29,300 nucleotides of DNA, from assembly GCA_020634415.1 (NCBI GenBank), contig JACKBT010000055.1:1-29300 (forward strand), read 5' to 3'. The DNA is from Ardenticatenaceae bacterium (GTDB lineage: Bacteria > Chloroflexota > Anaerolineae > Promineifilales > Promineifilaceae). A program made the position numbers and the translations under genes. Each line of letters begins with the position of its first letter. Position 1 is the stretch's first letter. The notes under the pieces were generated by a model. It did not search any database. It was given only the letters and a program-made list of their open reading frames with translations, and had not been told where the DNA came from. This document shows, piece by piece, positions 8,597-16,403 of this stretch.

Positions 8597-9988
8597 TTAA
8601 TTTTGGGGGGAACACGGCCGTTCTAAACCGGCCAGCAGCCAGCAGGCCATGTCTTGCTGCCACCAGGCCCAGGCATCAACCCAGGTGTCGGCTACGAGCA
8701 AGTCCCAGTGGAGGTGGTTGCCGGTGGAGAGGCCGGTGGTGCCTACTTCGCCGAGCAGATCGCCGGGCTGGACTTGTTGGCCGACGGCGGCGTGAACGGC
8801 CGACATGTGGTAGAAGCCGCTGTATACGCCGAAGCCGTGATCAATGATGACGGCCCCGCCGCGCACAAAGAGCCGTTCGGCGAGGACGACTGTGCCGGCG
8901 GCGGGGGCGGTGACGGGTGTGCCGGCGAAGGCGGCGAAGTCTACGCCTTCGTGGTAGCTGCGGTAAGGGCCACCGTTGTAGGAGCGGCGGGCGCCGTAGT
9001 CGGAGGTGAGTTCCAGGTAATCGTTGATGGGTAGTTGGAAGCTGTTGTGCCAGTGGATGGCGGGGGTAGCGGTGGCCCAGAGGGTGAAGAGGCGTTCGCG
9101 TTCTTCTTGGATGGATTGGGCATCTATTTGGGCGGCTTCGCCGGTGAGGGTAAGCTGCTGATAGGCCCAATCGTCGGGGTCTACGAAGAGCCAGGGTTGT
9201 ACCCAGAGGGGGCTGTTGGGGGTGGTTTGGATGGTGAGTTCGGGTGTGCCGCTGCCAAAGAAGGCACCTGTGCCGACGAGGCCGATGTGGTGGTGGTCTT
9301 CGCTGAGGGTGTCGAAGGGGGTGAGGTTGAGATGGGCGGTGGTAACGGCCGTTGCTCCTGTGGCGCGATAGGCTAGTGCCTGACCAGGATGGGCGGGTAT
9401 TTGGGAGAGTTCGAGGTTATTTAGGCCAATAGGTAGGTCGCGGGGCGGAGTGCTGCCGCCGGGGATGAGGAGGGGCTGGTAGAGGGTGGGCTGGTGGGGG
9501 GTGGTGAGGTTGTTGTGCAGGGCGATTTGCCAGGGGGAGGTTTGGCTGCGAACGGCCGTTGCTAATAAGCCGCCCTCATTTACCCGCACCAGTTGCCCCA
9601 TTTGCTGGCTGGCGGCGGGCAGGGTAATGGTTTGGCCGATGACGGGTTCGCGCTGCTGGTTCATTTGGCTGGCGCGGAGGCTGTTTTCGTCGAGTTGGTA
9701 GCGCAGGGCCAGGGCTGTCCAGGTGTCGCCGGGTTGGACGAGGTGGATGGTGGGGCTGCTTTCTTGGGCCAGGGTGGGTAGAGCCAAGAGGAGGAGAAGG
9801 AGCGTGGTGAGGGTTAGGCATTTACAAGTGAATTTCTTGGGTGGGTAATAAAAAAACTTGACGCAAAGGCGCAAAGGCGCAAAGGAAGGGAAGAGAGATT
9901 TCCTTCTTTGCCCTTTCCGTTCTTTGCGTCTTTGCGTTGAAAATTCTTGGCTTATCCAGGTTAGGAATGCTCGCAGGGATTGTTTCAT
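8597..9988 (-). CDS. LysM-M23 peptidoglycan peptidase with repeat-disturbed signal peptide
   Basis: The 463-residue protein has a LysM peptidoglycan-binding domain at about 80-124 (HLVQPGDTWTALALRYQL) and a C-terminal M23 domain at about 330-435. Zinc and catalytic residues are all visible: His346, Asp350, His394, His425 and His427 (motifs HEGVD, YHMS, HLHW). It should be an exported cell-wall endopeptidase. The hydrophobic signal core LTTLLLLLLALPTLAQ is at 60-75, unusually far in. Residues about 16-50 come from a dispersed repeat of the GCAAAGGC type (9861-9938) that seems to have entered the n-region in frame. No better in-frame ATG lies closer to the signal core, so ATG 9988 is kept although its Shine-Dalgarno is weak. 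The gene is divergent from the cyclase gene at 10068 and probably co-transcribed with the next M23 gene. Confidence 0.88.
   Translation of the reverse strand: MKQSLRAFLTWISQEFSTQRRKERKGQRRKSLFPSFAPLRLCVKFFYYPPKKFTCKCLTLTTLLLLLLALPTLAQESSPTIHLVQPGDTWTALALRYQLDENSLRASQMNQQREPVIGQTITLPAASQQMGQLVRVNEGGLLATAVRSQTSPWQIALHNNLTTPHQPTLYQPLLIPGGSTPPRDLPIGLNNLELSQIPAHPGQALAYRATGATAVTTAHLNLTPFDTLSEDHHHIGLVGTGAFFGSGTPELTIQTTPNSPLWVQPWLFVDPDDWAYQQLTLTGEAAQIDAQSIQEERERLFTLWATATPAIHWHNSFQLPINDYLELTSDYGARRSYNGGPYRSYHEGVDFAAFAGTPVTAPAAGTVVLAERLFVRGGAVIIDHGFGVYSGFYHMSAVHAAVGQQVQPGDLLGEVGTTGLSTGNHLHWDLLVADTWVDAWAWWQQDMACWLLAGLERPCSPQN
9861..9938. repeat. Dispersed octamer hairpin repeat (GCAAAG type) inside a CDS
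   Basis: Three iterated 8-bp words (ACGCAAAG, GCGCAAAG, GCGCAAAG) are followed by a spacer and their reverse complements (CTTTGCGT, CTTTGCGT-like words). It lies in the 5' end of the LysM-M23 gene and is translated as an Arg/Lys-rich stretch then a hydrophobic FAPLRLCV stretch. From memory, the same word family is widespread in bacterial metagenome assemblies and often mis-annotated as protein. Confidence 0.8.
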
Positions 9989-10067
9989 GGTGACTGATTT
10001 TACCTGAAAATAATTCGCCGTTCGTCCTATTCTTTGGTACTGTTAAGCGCAATTTTTTGAGGTAACT

Positions 10068-13000
10068 ATGATGCGCCATCTCGTCCCGCAATTTATTTTG
10101 GAACAATATGCTCTGGGTGCGCGATACGGCCGTTTAACGGGAACGGTGCTTTTCGTGGATACTTCTGGTTTTAGTGCCATTATGGAGCAGATGATGCAGT
10201 ATGGGCAGCATGGGGCGGAGGTGCTGGCGGGGGTGATGCGGGAGGTGTTTGAGCCGTTGGTGGAGCGGGTGTATGGGGATGGTGGTTTTGTGGTGGGTTT
10301 TGCGGGCGATGCGTTTACGGCCGTTTTTCAAGACGAACGGCAGGCTTTGTTGGCGGCGGTATGGATGCAGGCGACGATGCAGCAGCAGGTGATGCGGCAG
10401 ACACCGTATGGTTCGTTTGCTTTTGGGGTGAAGATTGGGGTGGCGCAGGGGGATGTGGAGTGGGGTATTTTGGAGGATGCCGGGGGGGGGCGGGCGACGT
10501 ATTATTTTCGGGGTGAGGCGGTGGAGAATTCGGCTTTGGCCCAGCAGTTGGCGGAACAGGGGGATTTGATTGTTCATGCGGGGCTGCGGGCGGCGGCGGT
10601 GGGGATGTTGCTGGAGCCTGTGAATACTGCCTATTATCGCATAGTCAGTGTGGTAGAGATGGCAGAGGGTAATGAAGCAAGAACGGCCGTTCCTTTGCCC
10701 AACCCAGGGGAGTTGGCTTTGCGCTTTTTCCCCGAAGCCATTTTGCAGCAGCGTTTGAATGGTGAGTTTCGCCAGGTTATCAATATGTTTATTGGCCTGA
10801 CGGAAACGCCGTCGGATGCGGAGTTGGCGGAGTTTATACAGCTTGTATTTGCTTTGCAGTCGTTGTACGGTGGGTTGATGGATCGGGTGCGCTTTGGGGA
10901 TAAGGGCTGCCATATTTTGCTGTTTTGGGGGGCGCCGATTAGTTATGAGAATGATATGGTGCGGGCGCTGAATTTTATTTTGGATTTGCGGGCGCAGGCA
11001 CGGGTTCCGCTGCAAGTGGGGATTACTTATCATGTGGCTCATGCGGGTTTTGTGGGGTCGCCGCTGCATGAGGAGTATACGTGTTATGGGCGGGGGGTGA
11101 ATTTGGCGGCGCGGCTGATGACGCTGGCTCCTTTGGGGGCGATTTGGGTGGATGGGTCGGTGGCGGAGCATGGTGGTAAGCTGTTTGAGATAGCTTTTAC
11201 GGAGGAGGTGCAGGTGAAGGGGGTGGCGGGTAAGTTGGCGGTGTATGGGTTGAACGGCCGTCAATCTGACCAACCGCAGCAGATTTATCCGCATGAGATG
11301 ATTGGGCGGGAAGGGGAGGTGGCGCAGATTCATCAGTTTTTGCAGCCGCTTTTGGCGGGGCAGTTTGCGGGGATGCTGGGTGTGTATGGGGAGGCGGGGA
11401 TGGGTAAGAGCCGTCTGGTGTATGAGGCGGTGTCGCGGCTGCAGCAGCAGTTTGGTGAGGAGGCTTTTTGGTTTTTTATCTGCCAGACGGATGAGATGGT
11501 GCATCAACCGCTGCATCCGTTCCGCTATTTTTTGCGGCAATTTTTTGAGTATGCTTCGGTGCGGGATGAGGGTGAGAATAAACGGGCCTTTGAGCAAAAA
11601 TTGGCCGAGGTGATGGGGCAAACAACGGATGTTGAACTGCGCCATGAATTGGAGCGGACGCGCTCTTTTTTGGGGGCTTTGCTGGATTTGTATTGGCCGG
11701 ATTCGCTGTATGAACGGGTGGAGCCGGAGTTGCGGCAGCAGAATAGTTTTTTGGCGGTGGTGACGCTATTGAAGGTGTTGAGTGGGCAACGGCCGTTGCT
11801 GCTGCATGTGGAGGATGTGCAGTGGTTGGATGGGGATTCGCGCCAACTGTTGTGTGATGTGGCTGGGTATCTGGCTGGTGCGCCGGTGGCGGTGCTGGTG
11901 ACGGCGCGAGAGCCGGAATCTATTCGCGCTATCTGGCGTGACAGGCCGCTGCCGTTGGTGGAATTGCAAGCGTTGACGTTGGCTGAAGTGGGGCAGTTGG
12001 CCTGGGCGGTGTGGCAGCAGCCGGCTTCGCCGGAGTTGATTGCGTTGTTGATGGCGCGGGCGGATGGGCATCCTTTTTATGTGGAGCAGATTGCGTTGTA
12101 TATGCAGGAGCAGGATGTTTTGATGATGGGAGTGGATGGGCTTGAACTGAAGAGGACGCAACTGCTGCTGCCGGTGGATGTGTGGGCGGTGTTGATTGCG
12201 CGTTTGGATCGGCTGACGCGCTCGGTGCGGGAGGTGGTGCAGACGGCGGCGGTGTTGGGGCGGGAGTTTGCGCTGCCGGTGCTGCTGGATATGCTGCGGG
12301 AGGATAGTAAGGCGCAGGAGAAGGTGGAGACGGCCGTTCAGTCGCGTATTTGGCTGGCTTTGACGGAGATTACCTATCTGTTCCGCCATGCGCTGCTGCG
12401 TGAAGCGGCTTACCAGATGCAGTTGCAGGCGCAGCGCCAACAGCTTCATCTGTTGGCGGCGGAGGCGATTCAGCGCATTTTTGCGGCGGATTTGTCGCCT
12501 TATTATGCGGATTTGGTTTATCACTATCGGGCGGCGGGTGATGGGGCGGCGGAGGGGGCGTTTGCGCGGTTGGCGGGGATGCAGGCGGCGGCGCGGTTTG
12601 CTAATCAGGAGGCGTTGAATTATTTGAATCGGGCGTTGGTGTTAACGGCCGTTGACAATCTGACTGCCCGTTACGAACTGCTGTGCGCCCGTGAAGCCAT
12701 CTACCACGTACAAGGCTCCCGCCAGGAGCAACTGGCCGATTTGCAGGCATTAGAAGAGATTGCCAATCAGTTGGCGAATGAGGCTTTGCAGGTGGAGATT
12801 CTGCTGCGCTGGTCTATTTACGCCGAAGTCATCAGCGACTTCAAGCTGGCCGATGTCAAATCGGAACAGGCGGCTTTGTTAGCGCTGACCATTGGCGATA
12901 CCCGGCAGCAGGCAACGGCCCATATGCGTTGGGGGCGTTCGCAGTGGCGGCAGGGGGCCTTTGCCGAAGCCCGCGACCAACTGAGCCAGGCTTTGCGGTT

Positions 13001-14090
13001 GGTGGATGAGGGTCAAGTAACCCAAGTACAGGCCGATAGTTTGCGCACGTTGGGGGCCTTGGCCGCCGAGCAGGGTGTGTATGTGGAAGCTGATCTCTAT
13101 TTTCAGCAAGCGTTGGAGATTTGCCGACAACTGCATGACAAGAAGGGGGAAAGTGATGTCTTGAATGGCCTGGGTGTTGTCTCTAGCCGTTTGGGCAACT
13201 ATGAGGCGGCTAAAGAGCATTATGAGGCGGCTTTGCAGATTCGGCAGGAGATGGGGAACCGGCGCGGGCAGGGGCAGACGATGAATAATTTGGGGGTGGT
13301 GTATGGTTATTTGGGTGATTATGCCCAATCTAAGTCTTATTATGAGCAGGCGCTGCGTATTCGGCAGCAGATTGGGGATAGGCGGGGTGAGGGGTTGGCT
13401 TTGGGCAACCTGGGCGCTATTTATGTGCATTTGGGTGATTATCATCATGCGGAGATGTATTGTCAGCAGTCGTTGGCTTTATCGCAGGCGATTGGGGATC
13501 GGTGGGGTGAGGGGTGGTCGCTGGCTTATTTGGCTTTGGTAGCTCATTTGCAGGGGCAGCAGGATGAGGCTTTGCGGTTGGGTGAGGCGGCGCGGCAAAT
13601 GACGACGGAGTTGGGGGATCGGCCGACGTTGGGGGGGGTGTTGGTGACGTTGGGGCAGGTGCGGTTGGCTTTGCAGCAGTGGTCGGCGGCGGAAGCAGAT
13701 TTTGAGGAGGCGTTGGTGCTGCGGCGGGCGTTGAATGAGCAGAATCGCACGATGGAGCCGCTGGCGGGTTTGGCTTTGGTGGCTTTGCTGCGGCGGCAGT
13801 TGACGCGGGCGCGGGGGTTTGTGACGGAGATTTTGGATTTTTTGCAGGGTCATGCGCTGGGGGGGACGGTGGATATTTTTTGGATTTATCGGGTTTGTTA
13901 TGATGTGCTGCGGGCGGTGGGGGATGAACGGGCTGATGTTATTTTGGGGGAGGGGGTAGCTTTGCTGCAAGCGCAGGCGGCTCGTATTAGTGATGAGGGG
14001 CTGCGTCGTTCTTATTTGGAGGAGGTGGAGGTGCATCGGGAGTTGGTGGCGGTGTGGAACGGCCGTAATCTGGTCACTCATCTGCCCTGA
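10068..14090 (+). CDS. Soluble adenylyl cyclase-like protein: two class III cyclase domains, AAA ATPase, TPR repeats
   Basis: The 1340-residue protein has the architecture of animal soluble adenylyl cyclase (ADCY10). Cyclase domain C1 (about 20-190) has both metal-binding aspartates, Asp31 (LFVDTSGF) and Asp81 (GFAGDAF). Domain C2 (about 235-400) lacks the first metal aspartate but has Lys279 (DKGC), Thr338, Asn345 and Arg349 (YTCYGRGVNLAAR), the adenine and transition-state residues. One composite active site is therefore expected at the C1-C2 interface, making cAMP. An AAA-16/NACHT-like ATPase follows with Walker A GEAGMGKS (441-448) and Walker B LLLHVEDVQWLD (577-588). TPR repeats of about 40 residues fill roughly 850-1260. 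Shine-Dalgarno GAGG is 5 nt before ATG 10068 and 8 nt before ATG 10071; either may be used. There is no membrane segment. Confidence 0.92.
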   Translation: MMRHLVPQFILEQYALGARYGRLTGTVLFVDTSGFSAIMEQMMQYGQHGAEVLAGVMREVFEPLVERVYGDGGFVVGFAGDAFTAVFQDERQALLAAVWMQATMQQQVMRQTPYGSFAFGVKIGVAQGDVEWGILEDAGGGRATYYFRGEAVENSALAQQLAEQGDLIVHAGLRAAAVGMLLEPVNTAYYRIVSVVEMAEGNEARTAVPLPNPGELALRFFPEAILQQRLNGEFRQVINMFIGLTETPSDAELAEFIQLVFALQSLYGGLMDRVRFGDKGCHILLFWGAPISYENDMVRALNFILDLRAQARVPLQVGITYHVAHAGFVGSPLHEEYTCYGRGVNLAARLMTLAPLGAIWVDGSVAEHGGKLFEIAFTEEVQVKGVAGKLAVYGLNGRQSDQPQQIYPHEMIGREGEVAQIHQFLQPLLAGQFAGMLGVYGEAGMGKSRLVYEAVSRLQQQFGEEAFWFFICQTDEMVHQPLHPFRYFLRQFFEYASVRDEGENKRAFEQKLAEVMGQTTDVELRHELERTRSFLGALLDLYWPDSLYERVEPELRQQNSFLAVVTLLKVLSGQRPLLLHVEDVQWLDGDSRQLLCDVAGYLAGAPVAVLVTAREPESIRAIWRDRPLPLVELQALTLAEVGQLAWAVWQQPASPELIALLMARADGHPFYVEQIALYMQEQDVLMMGVDGLELKRTQLLLPVDVWAVLIARLDRLTRSVREVVQTAAVLGREFALPVLLDMLREDSKAQEKVETAVQSRIWLALTEITYLFRHALLREAAYQMQLQAQRQQLHLLAAEAIQRIFAADLSPYYADLVYHYRAAGDGAAEGAFARLAGMQAAARFANQEALNYLNRALVLTAVDNLTARYELLCAREAIYHVQGSRQEQLADLQALEEIANQLANEALQVEILLRWSIYAEVISDFKLADVKSEQAALLALTIGDTRQQATAHMRWGRSQWRQGAFAEARDQLSQALRLVDEGQVTQVQADSLRTLGALAAEQGVYVEADLYFQQALEICRQLHDKKGESDVLNGLGVVSSRLGNYEAAKEHYEAALQIRQEMGNRRGQGQTMNNLGVVYGYLGDYAQSKSYYEQALRIRQQIGDRRGEGLALGNLGAIYVHLGDYHHAEMYCQQSLALSQAIGDRWGEGWSLAYLALVAHLQGQQDEALRLGEAARQMTTELGDRPTLGGVLVTLGQVRLALQQWSAAEADFEEALVLRRALNEQNRTMEPLAGLALVALLRRQLTRARGFVTEILDFLQGHALGGTVDIFWIYRVCYDVLRAVGDERADVILGEGVALLQAQAARISDEGLRRSYLEEVEVHRELVAVWNGRNLVTHLP

Positions 14091-14098
14091 CACAATGT

Positions 14099-14127
14099 TT
14101 GTCAACGCTTGCGCCCCTTGTTATAAT
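14099..14127 (+). promoter_or_regulatory. Promoter of tRNA-Thr
   Basis: TTGTCA (14099-14104), a 17-nt spacer and a perfect TATAAT (14122-14127) precede the tRNA by 12 nt. This is the best consensus sigma-70-type promoter in the window. Confidence 0.85.
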
Positions 14128-14139
14128 TTGCCTCATCTT

Positions 14140-14212
14140 GCCACCCTAGCTCAATTGGCAGAGCACCGCTTTCGTAAAGCGGGGGTTAAGGGTTCAAGTC
14201 CCTTGGGTGGCT
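14140..14212 (+). tRNA. tRNA-Thr (anticodon CGT)
   Basis: A complete 73-nt cloverleaf is visible. The acceptor stem GCCACCC pairs with GGGTGGC. The D-arm is GCTC/GAGC. The anticodon stem CCGCT/AGCGG encloses loop TTCGTAA with anticodon CGT, reading ACG. The T-arm is AAGGG/CCCTT with loop TTCAAGT. The discriminator base is T14212 and CCA is not encoded. A run of T follows at once (14212-14217). Confidence 0.97.
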
Positions 14213-14318
14213 TTTTTGCTGCCAGTTTGGGGAAGTCATGGGTTTTGAATTATGAAGGAGGTGTAGACCGATTTTCATAATTTTCCCTTCATCATTCATC
14301 CCTTTAAGTGAGGTCTCC

Positions 14319-15284
14319 ATGGAATATAGGCGTTTGGGGCGCACGGGTCTCAAGGTATCTTCAATTTGTTTGGGCACGATGCAGTTTGGTTGGACGGCCG
14401 ATTCAACCACATCTCACGCCATTATGAACCGGGCGGTGGAATTGGGCTGTAATTTTTTGGATACGGCCGATATTTATTCGCGGTGGATTAGCGGCAACAG
14501 TGGTGGGGAGAGTGAGACTATTGTGGGTGAGTGGCTGGCAAGTGGGGCTGTGCGCCGCGAAAATGTTGTGATTGCCACCAAAGTGCGGGGGCAGATGGGT
14601 GAGGCTGTGACCAGCCAGGGCCTTTCTCGCCGCCATGTGATGAATGCGGTGGAGGCTAGTTTGCGCCGTTTGCAAACGGATTATATTGACCTGTATCAAG
14701 TTCATTATCCTGATGAAGAGACGCCTTTGGAGGAGACGTTGACGGCGTTGAGTGATCTGGTGACGGCAGGTAAGGTGCGTTACATTGGCTGCTCGAATTT
14801 TCCGGCGTGGCTGCTGGCGAAGTCGTTGTGGCTGAGTGATGTGCGGGGGTTGGCGCGGTTTGATAGTTTGCAGCCCCATTACAACCTGGTGCATCGGGCG
14901 GAGTTTGAGCGGGAGTTGATGCCGCTGTGTCTGGATCAGGGAGTGGGGGTGATTCCCTATAGTCCGTTGGCGGCGGGCTTTCTTACGGGCAAGTATCGTC
15001 GGGGTGTGCCTTTGCCGGATTCGGCGCGGGCGAATCGGGTGCGGGAGCGGTATATGAATGAGTGGGGTTGGACGGCCGTTGACAAGTTAGATGAGATCGG
15101 GCGAGAACAGGGCGCAACAGTGGCGCAGGTGGCGATTGCCTGGATTTTGGCGAATACGGCCGTTGCCTCGGCCATTGTGGGGGCCAATAGTGTGGAGCAG
15201 TTGACGGAGACGATGAAGGGGGCGGAGGTGGTGTTGACCGCCGAGCAGAAGGCGGCTCTCGACGAGATAACGGCGTGGGGATAA
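14319..15284 (+). CDS. Aldo/keto reductase
   Basis: The 321-residue protein is a typical NADPH-dependent aldo/keto reductase barrel, starting MEYRRLGRTGLKVSSICLGT. The catalytic tetrad is complete: Asp48 and Tyr53 (FLDTADIYS), Lys88 (IATKVRG) and His129 (DLYQVHYPD). The C-terminal GANSVEQL stretch matches the family's phosphate-binding region for the cofactor. The physiological substrate cannot be read from sequence. ATG 14319 is preceded by GAGG six nt upstream. The 106-nt gap after the tRNA holds an imperfect inverted repeat of ATTATGAA/TTCATAAT words (14247-14282) and nothing else clear. Confidence 0.93.
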   Translation: MEYRRLGRTGLKVSSICLGTMQFGWTADSTTSHAIMNRAVELGCNFLDTADIYSRWISGNSGGESETIVGEWLASGAVRRENVVIATKVRGQMGEAVTSQGLSRRHVMNAVEASLRRLQTDYIDLYQVHYPDEETPLEETLTALSDLVTAGKVRYIGCSNFPAWLLAKSLWLSDVRGLARFDSLQPHYNLVHRAEFERELMPLCLDQGVGVIPYSPLAAGFLTGKYRRGVPLPDSARANRVRERYMNEWGWTAVDKLDEIGREQGATVAQVAIAWILANTAVASAIVGANSVEQLTETMKGAEVVLTAEQKAALDEITAWG

Positions 15285-15325
15285 AAAGGTAAAACGTAAG
15301 GAGCAATCCTCACGTTTTACCTTTT
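15284..15325. terminator. Bidirectional terminator hairpin between convergent genes
   Basis: Two 19-bp arms (15284-15302 and 15307-15325) pair with a single mismatch around a 4-nt loop. The outer ends are AAAAGG and CCTTTT, so both directions of transcription meet T-rich sequence. It begins at the stop codon of the aldo/keto reductase and lies 11 nt from the stop of the MscS gene. Confidence 0.75.
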
Positions 15326-15336
15326 ACGCCCAACTC

Positions 15337-16152
15337 CTAATTGGCACTGGCCTGGAACAGGTGCACATCTCGCTGGGGGAAGGGGATGGAGATGCCTTCG
15401 GCATCGAAGCGGAGTTTTACCTGTTCGGTGATGTCAAAATGTACAGTCCAGTAGTCGGCGGGGGTGACAAACGGCCGTACCGCAAAATTGACACTGCTGT
15501 CACCTAACTCTAGGACTGTGACCGTTGGGGCGGGGGCGGGGGCCACCAATTGATGGCTGTCGAGCAGCTCTTGCAGAATCCGTTTGGCCTTCAACAAATC
15601 ATCGCTGTAGCCAATGCCAAAGACTAAATCCAGCCGCAGCAGGCCCTTTTTGGAATAGTTGGTAATGGTGTCGCTTGTGACTTGGGCGTTGGGGATGATG
15701 ATGGTTTTGTTATCGGGGGTGATGACGATGGTGCTGAAGACGAGGAGTTCTTCGACCATGCCGAATTTGCCCGCGATTTCGACAAGATCGCCCACGCGAA
15801 ACGGCCGAAAAACCAGCAGCATGACACCAGCGGCGAAATTGGCTAAGGCGCCTTCCAGGGCTAACCCAATGGCTAATCCGGCTGCACCGACCAGGGCCAC
15901 CAGGGAAGTGGTTTGTACGCCCACTGTTTGCAAAGCAGCGACAATGGCGATGACAAAAATGAGATAGTAGGCCAATGTTTTGGCAAAACCTATCAAGGAT
16001 TTGTCGGTGCTGGTGCGTATGAGGGCTTTTTCAACACCTCGTGAGATGATTCCGGCCAGCCAACGGCCGATCACAAAAATCGCAATCGCCCCAATAAGCT
16101 TTAAGCCAGAGGTCAGCAAAAACTCTTGCAATGTTGCCAAAATATCTTCCAT
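15337..16152 (-). CDS. mscS: Small-conductance mechanosensitive channel MscS
   Basis: At 271 residues it is close in length to E. coli MscS and aligns along its whole length by eye. Three membrane helices are predicted at about 15-35, 58-80 and 85-115. The pore helix has the Ala/Gly pattern LVALVGAAGLAIGLALEGAL, followed by the family motif FRPFRVGD and the beta domain with PNAQVTSDTITNYS. The C-terminal alpha-beta part ends in ISIPFPQRDVHL, again matching MscS. It should open under membrane tension during osmotic downshock. Shine-Dalgarno AAGGAG is 6 nt before the ATG at 16152. The gene stands alone, convergent to the aldo/keto reductase. Confidence 0.95.
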   Translation of the reverse strand: MEDILATLQEFLLTSGLKLIGAIAIFVIGRWLAGIISRGVEKALIRTSTDKSLIGFAKTLAYYLIFVIAIVAALQTVGVQTTSLVALVGAAGLAIGLALEGALANFAAGVMLLVFRPFRVGDLVEIAGKFGMVEELLVFSTIVITPDNKTIIIPNAQVTSDTITNYSKKGLLRLDLVFGIGYSDDLLKAKRILQELLDSHQLVAPAPAPTVTVLELGDSSVNFAVRPFVTPADYWTVHFDITEQVKLRFDAEGISIPFPQRDVHLFQASAN

Positions 16153-16214
16153 GTTTTTCTCCTTGTGTGGAATTCGGCGGCTACTTTAGCATAGGCCAGG
16201 TGTAATGACGAGAA

Positions 16215-16294
16215 GAGTATAGCAACGATTTGTGGGAGACCTCGAGGTTTTGAAAACCTCGGAGGTCTGCGCCCCACAATTTGTAGTTATACTC
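16215..16294. mobile_element. 80-bp MITE-like palindromic element with 9-bp target duplication
   Basis: The element begins GAGTATA and ends TATACTC, and its arms continue to pair imperfectly through TTGTGGG/CCCACAA. Its centre is the palindrome ACCTCGAGGTTTT-GAAAACCTCGGAGGT. It is flanked on both sides by the identical 9-mer TGACGAGAA (16206-16214 and 16295-16303), the mark of a transposition event. It is too short to encode a protein, so it would need a transposase from elsewhere. A closely related core palindrome is found inside the NuoL-like gene at 28026-28052. Confidence 0.8.
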
Positions 16295-16311
16295 TGACGA
16301 GAAATGGTAAG

Positions 16312-16340
16312 TTGCGGGGCATGGGCATTGGCGGGATAAT
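16312..16340 (+). promoter_or_regulatory. Candidate promoter for oligopeptidase B
   Basis: TTGCGG (16312-16317), a 17-nt spacer and GATAAT (16335-16340) lie just after the MITE-like element and 63 nt before ATG 16404. The -35 match is weak. Confidence 0.35.
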
Positions 16341-16403
16341 CCCTTGTTCTTGACGAGGAATCACTGTATTCCCCCATTCCCATTTTGATACGGAGACATA
16401 TTG

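Noticed and set aside
10134..11645. 503-codon open frame on the minus strand inside the cyclase gene
   Set aside because: The translation is mostly His, Pro, Arg, Gln and Leu with no recognisable fold, and the plus strand encodes well-conserved cyclase and AAA motifs.
12541..12720. Origin or terminus of replication from the G-to-C skew switch
   Set aside because: Similar switches recur dozens of times within the window at each palindrome, so this is a local effect and not a single chromosomal switch point.
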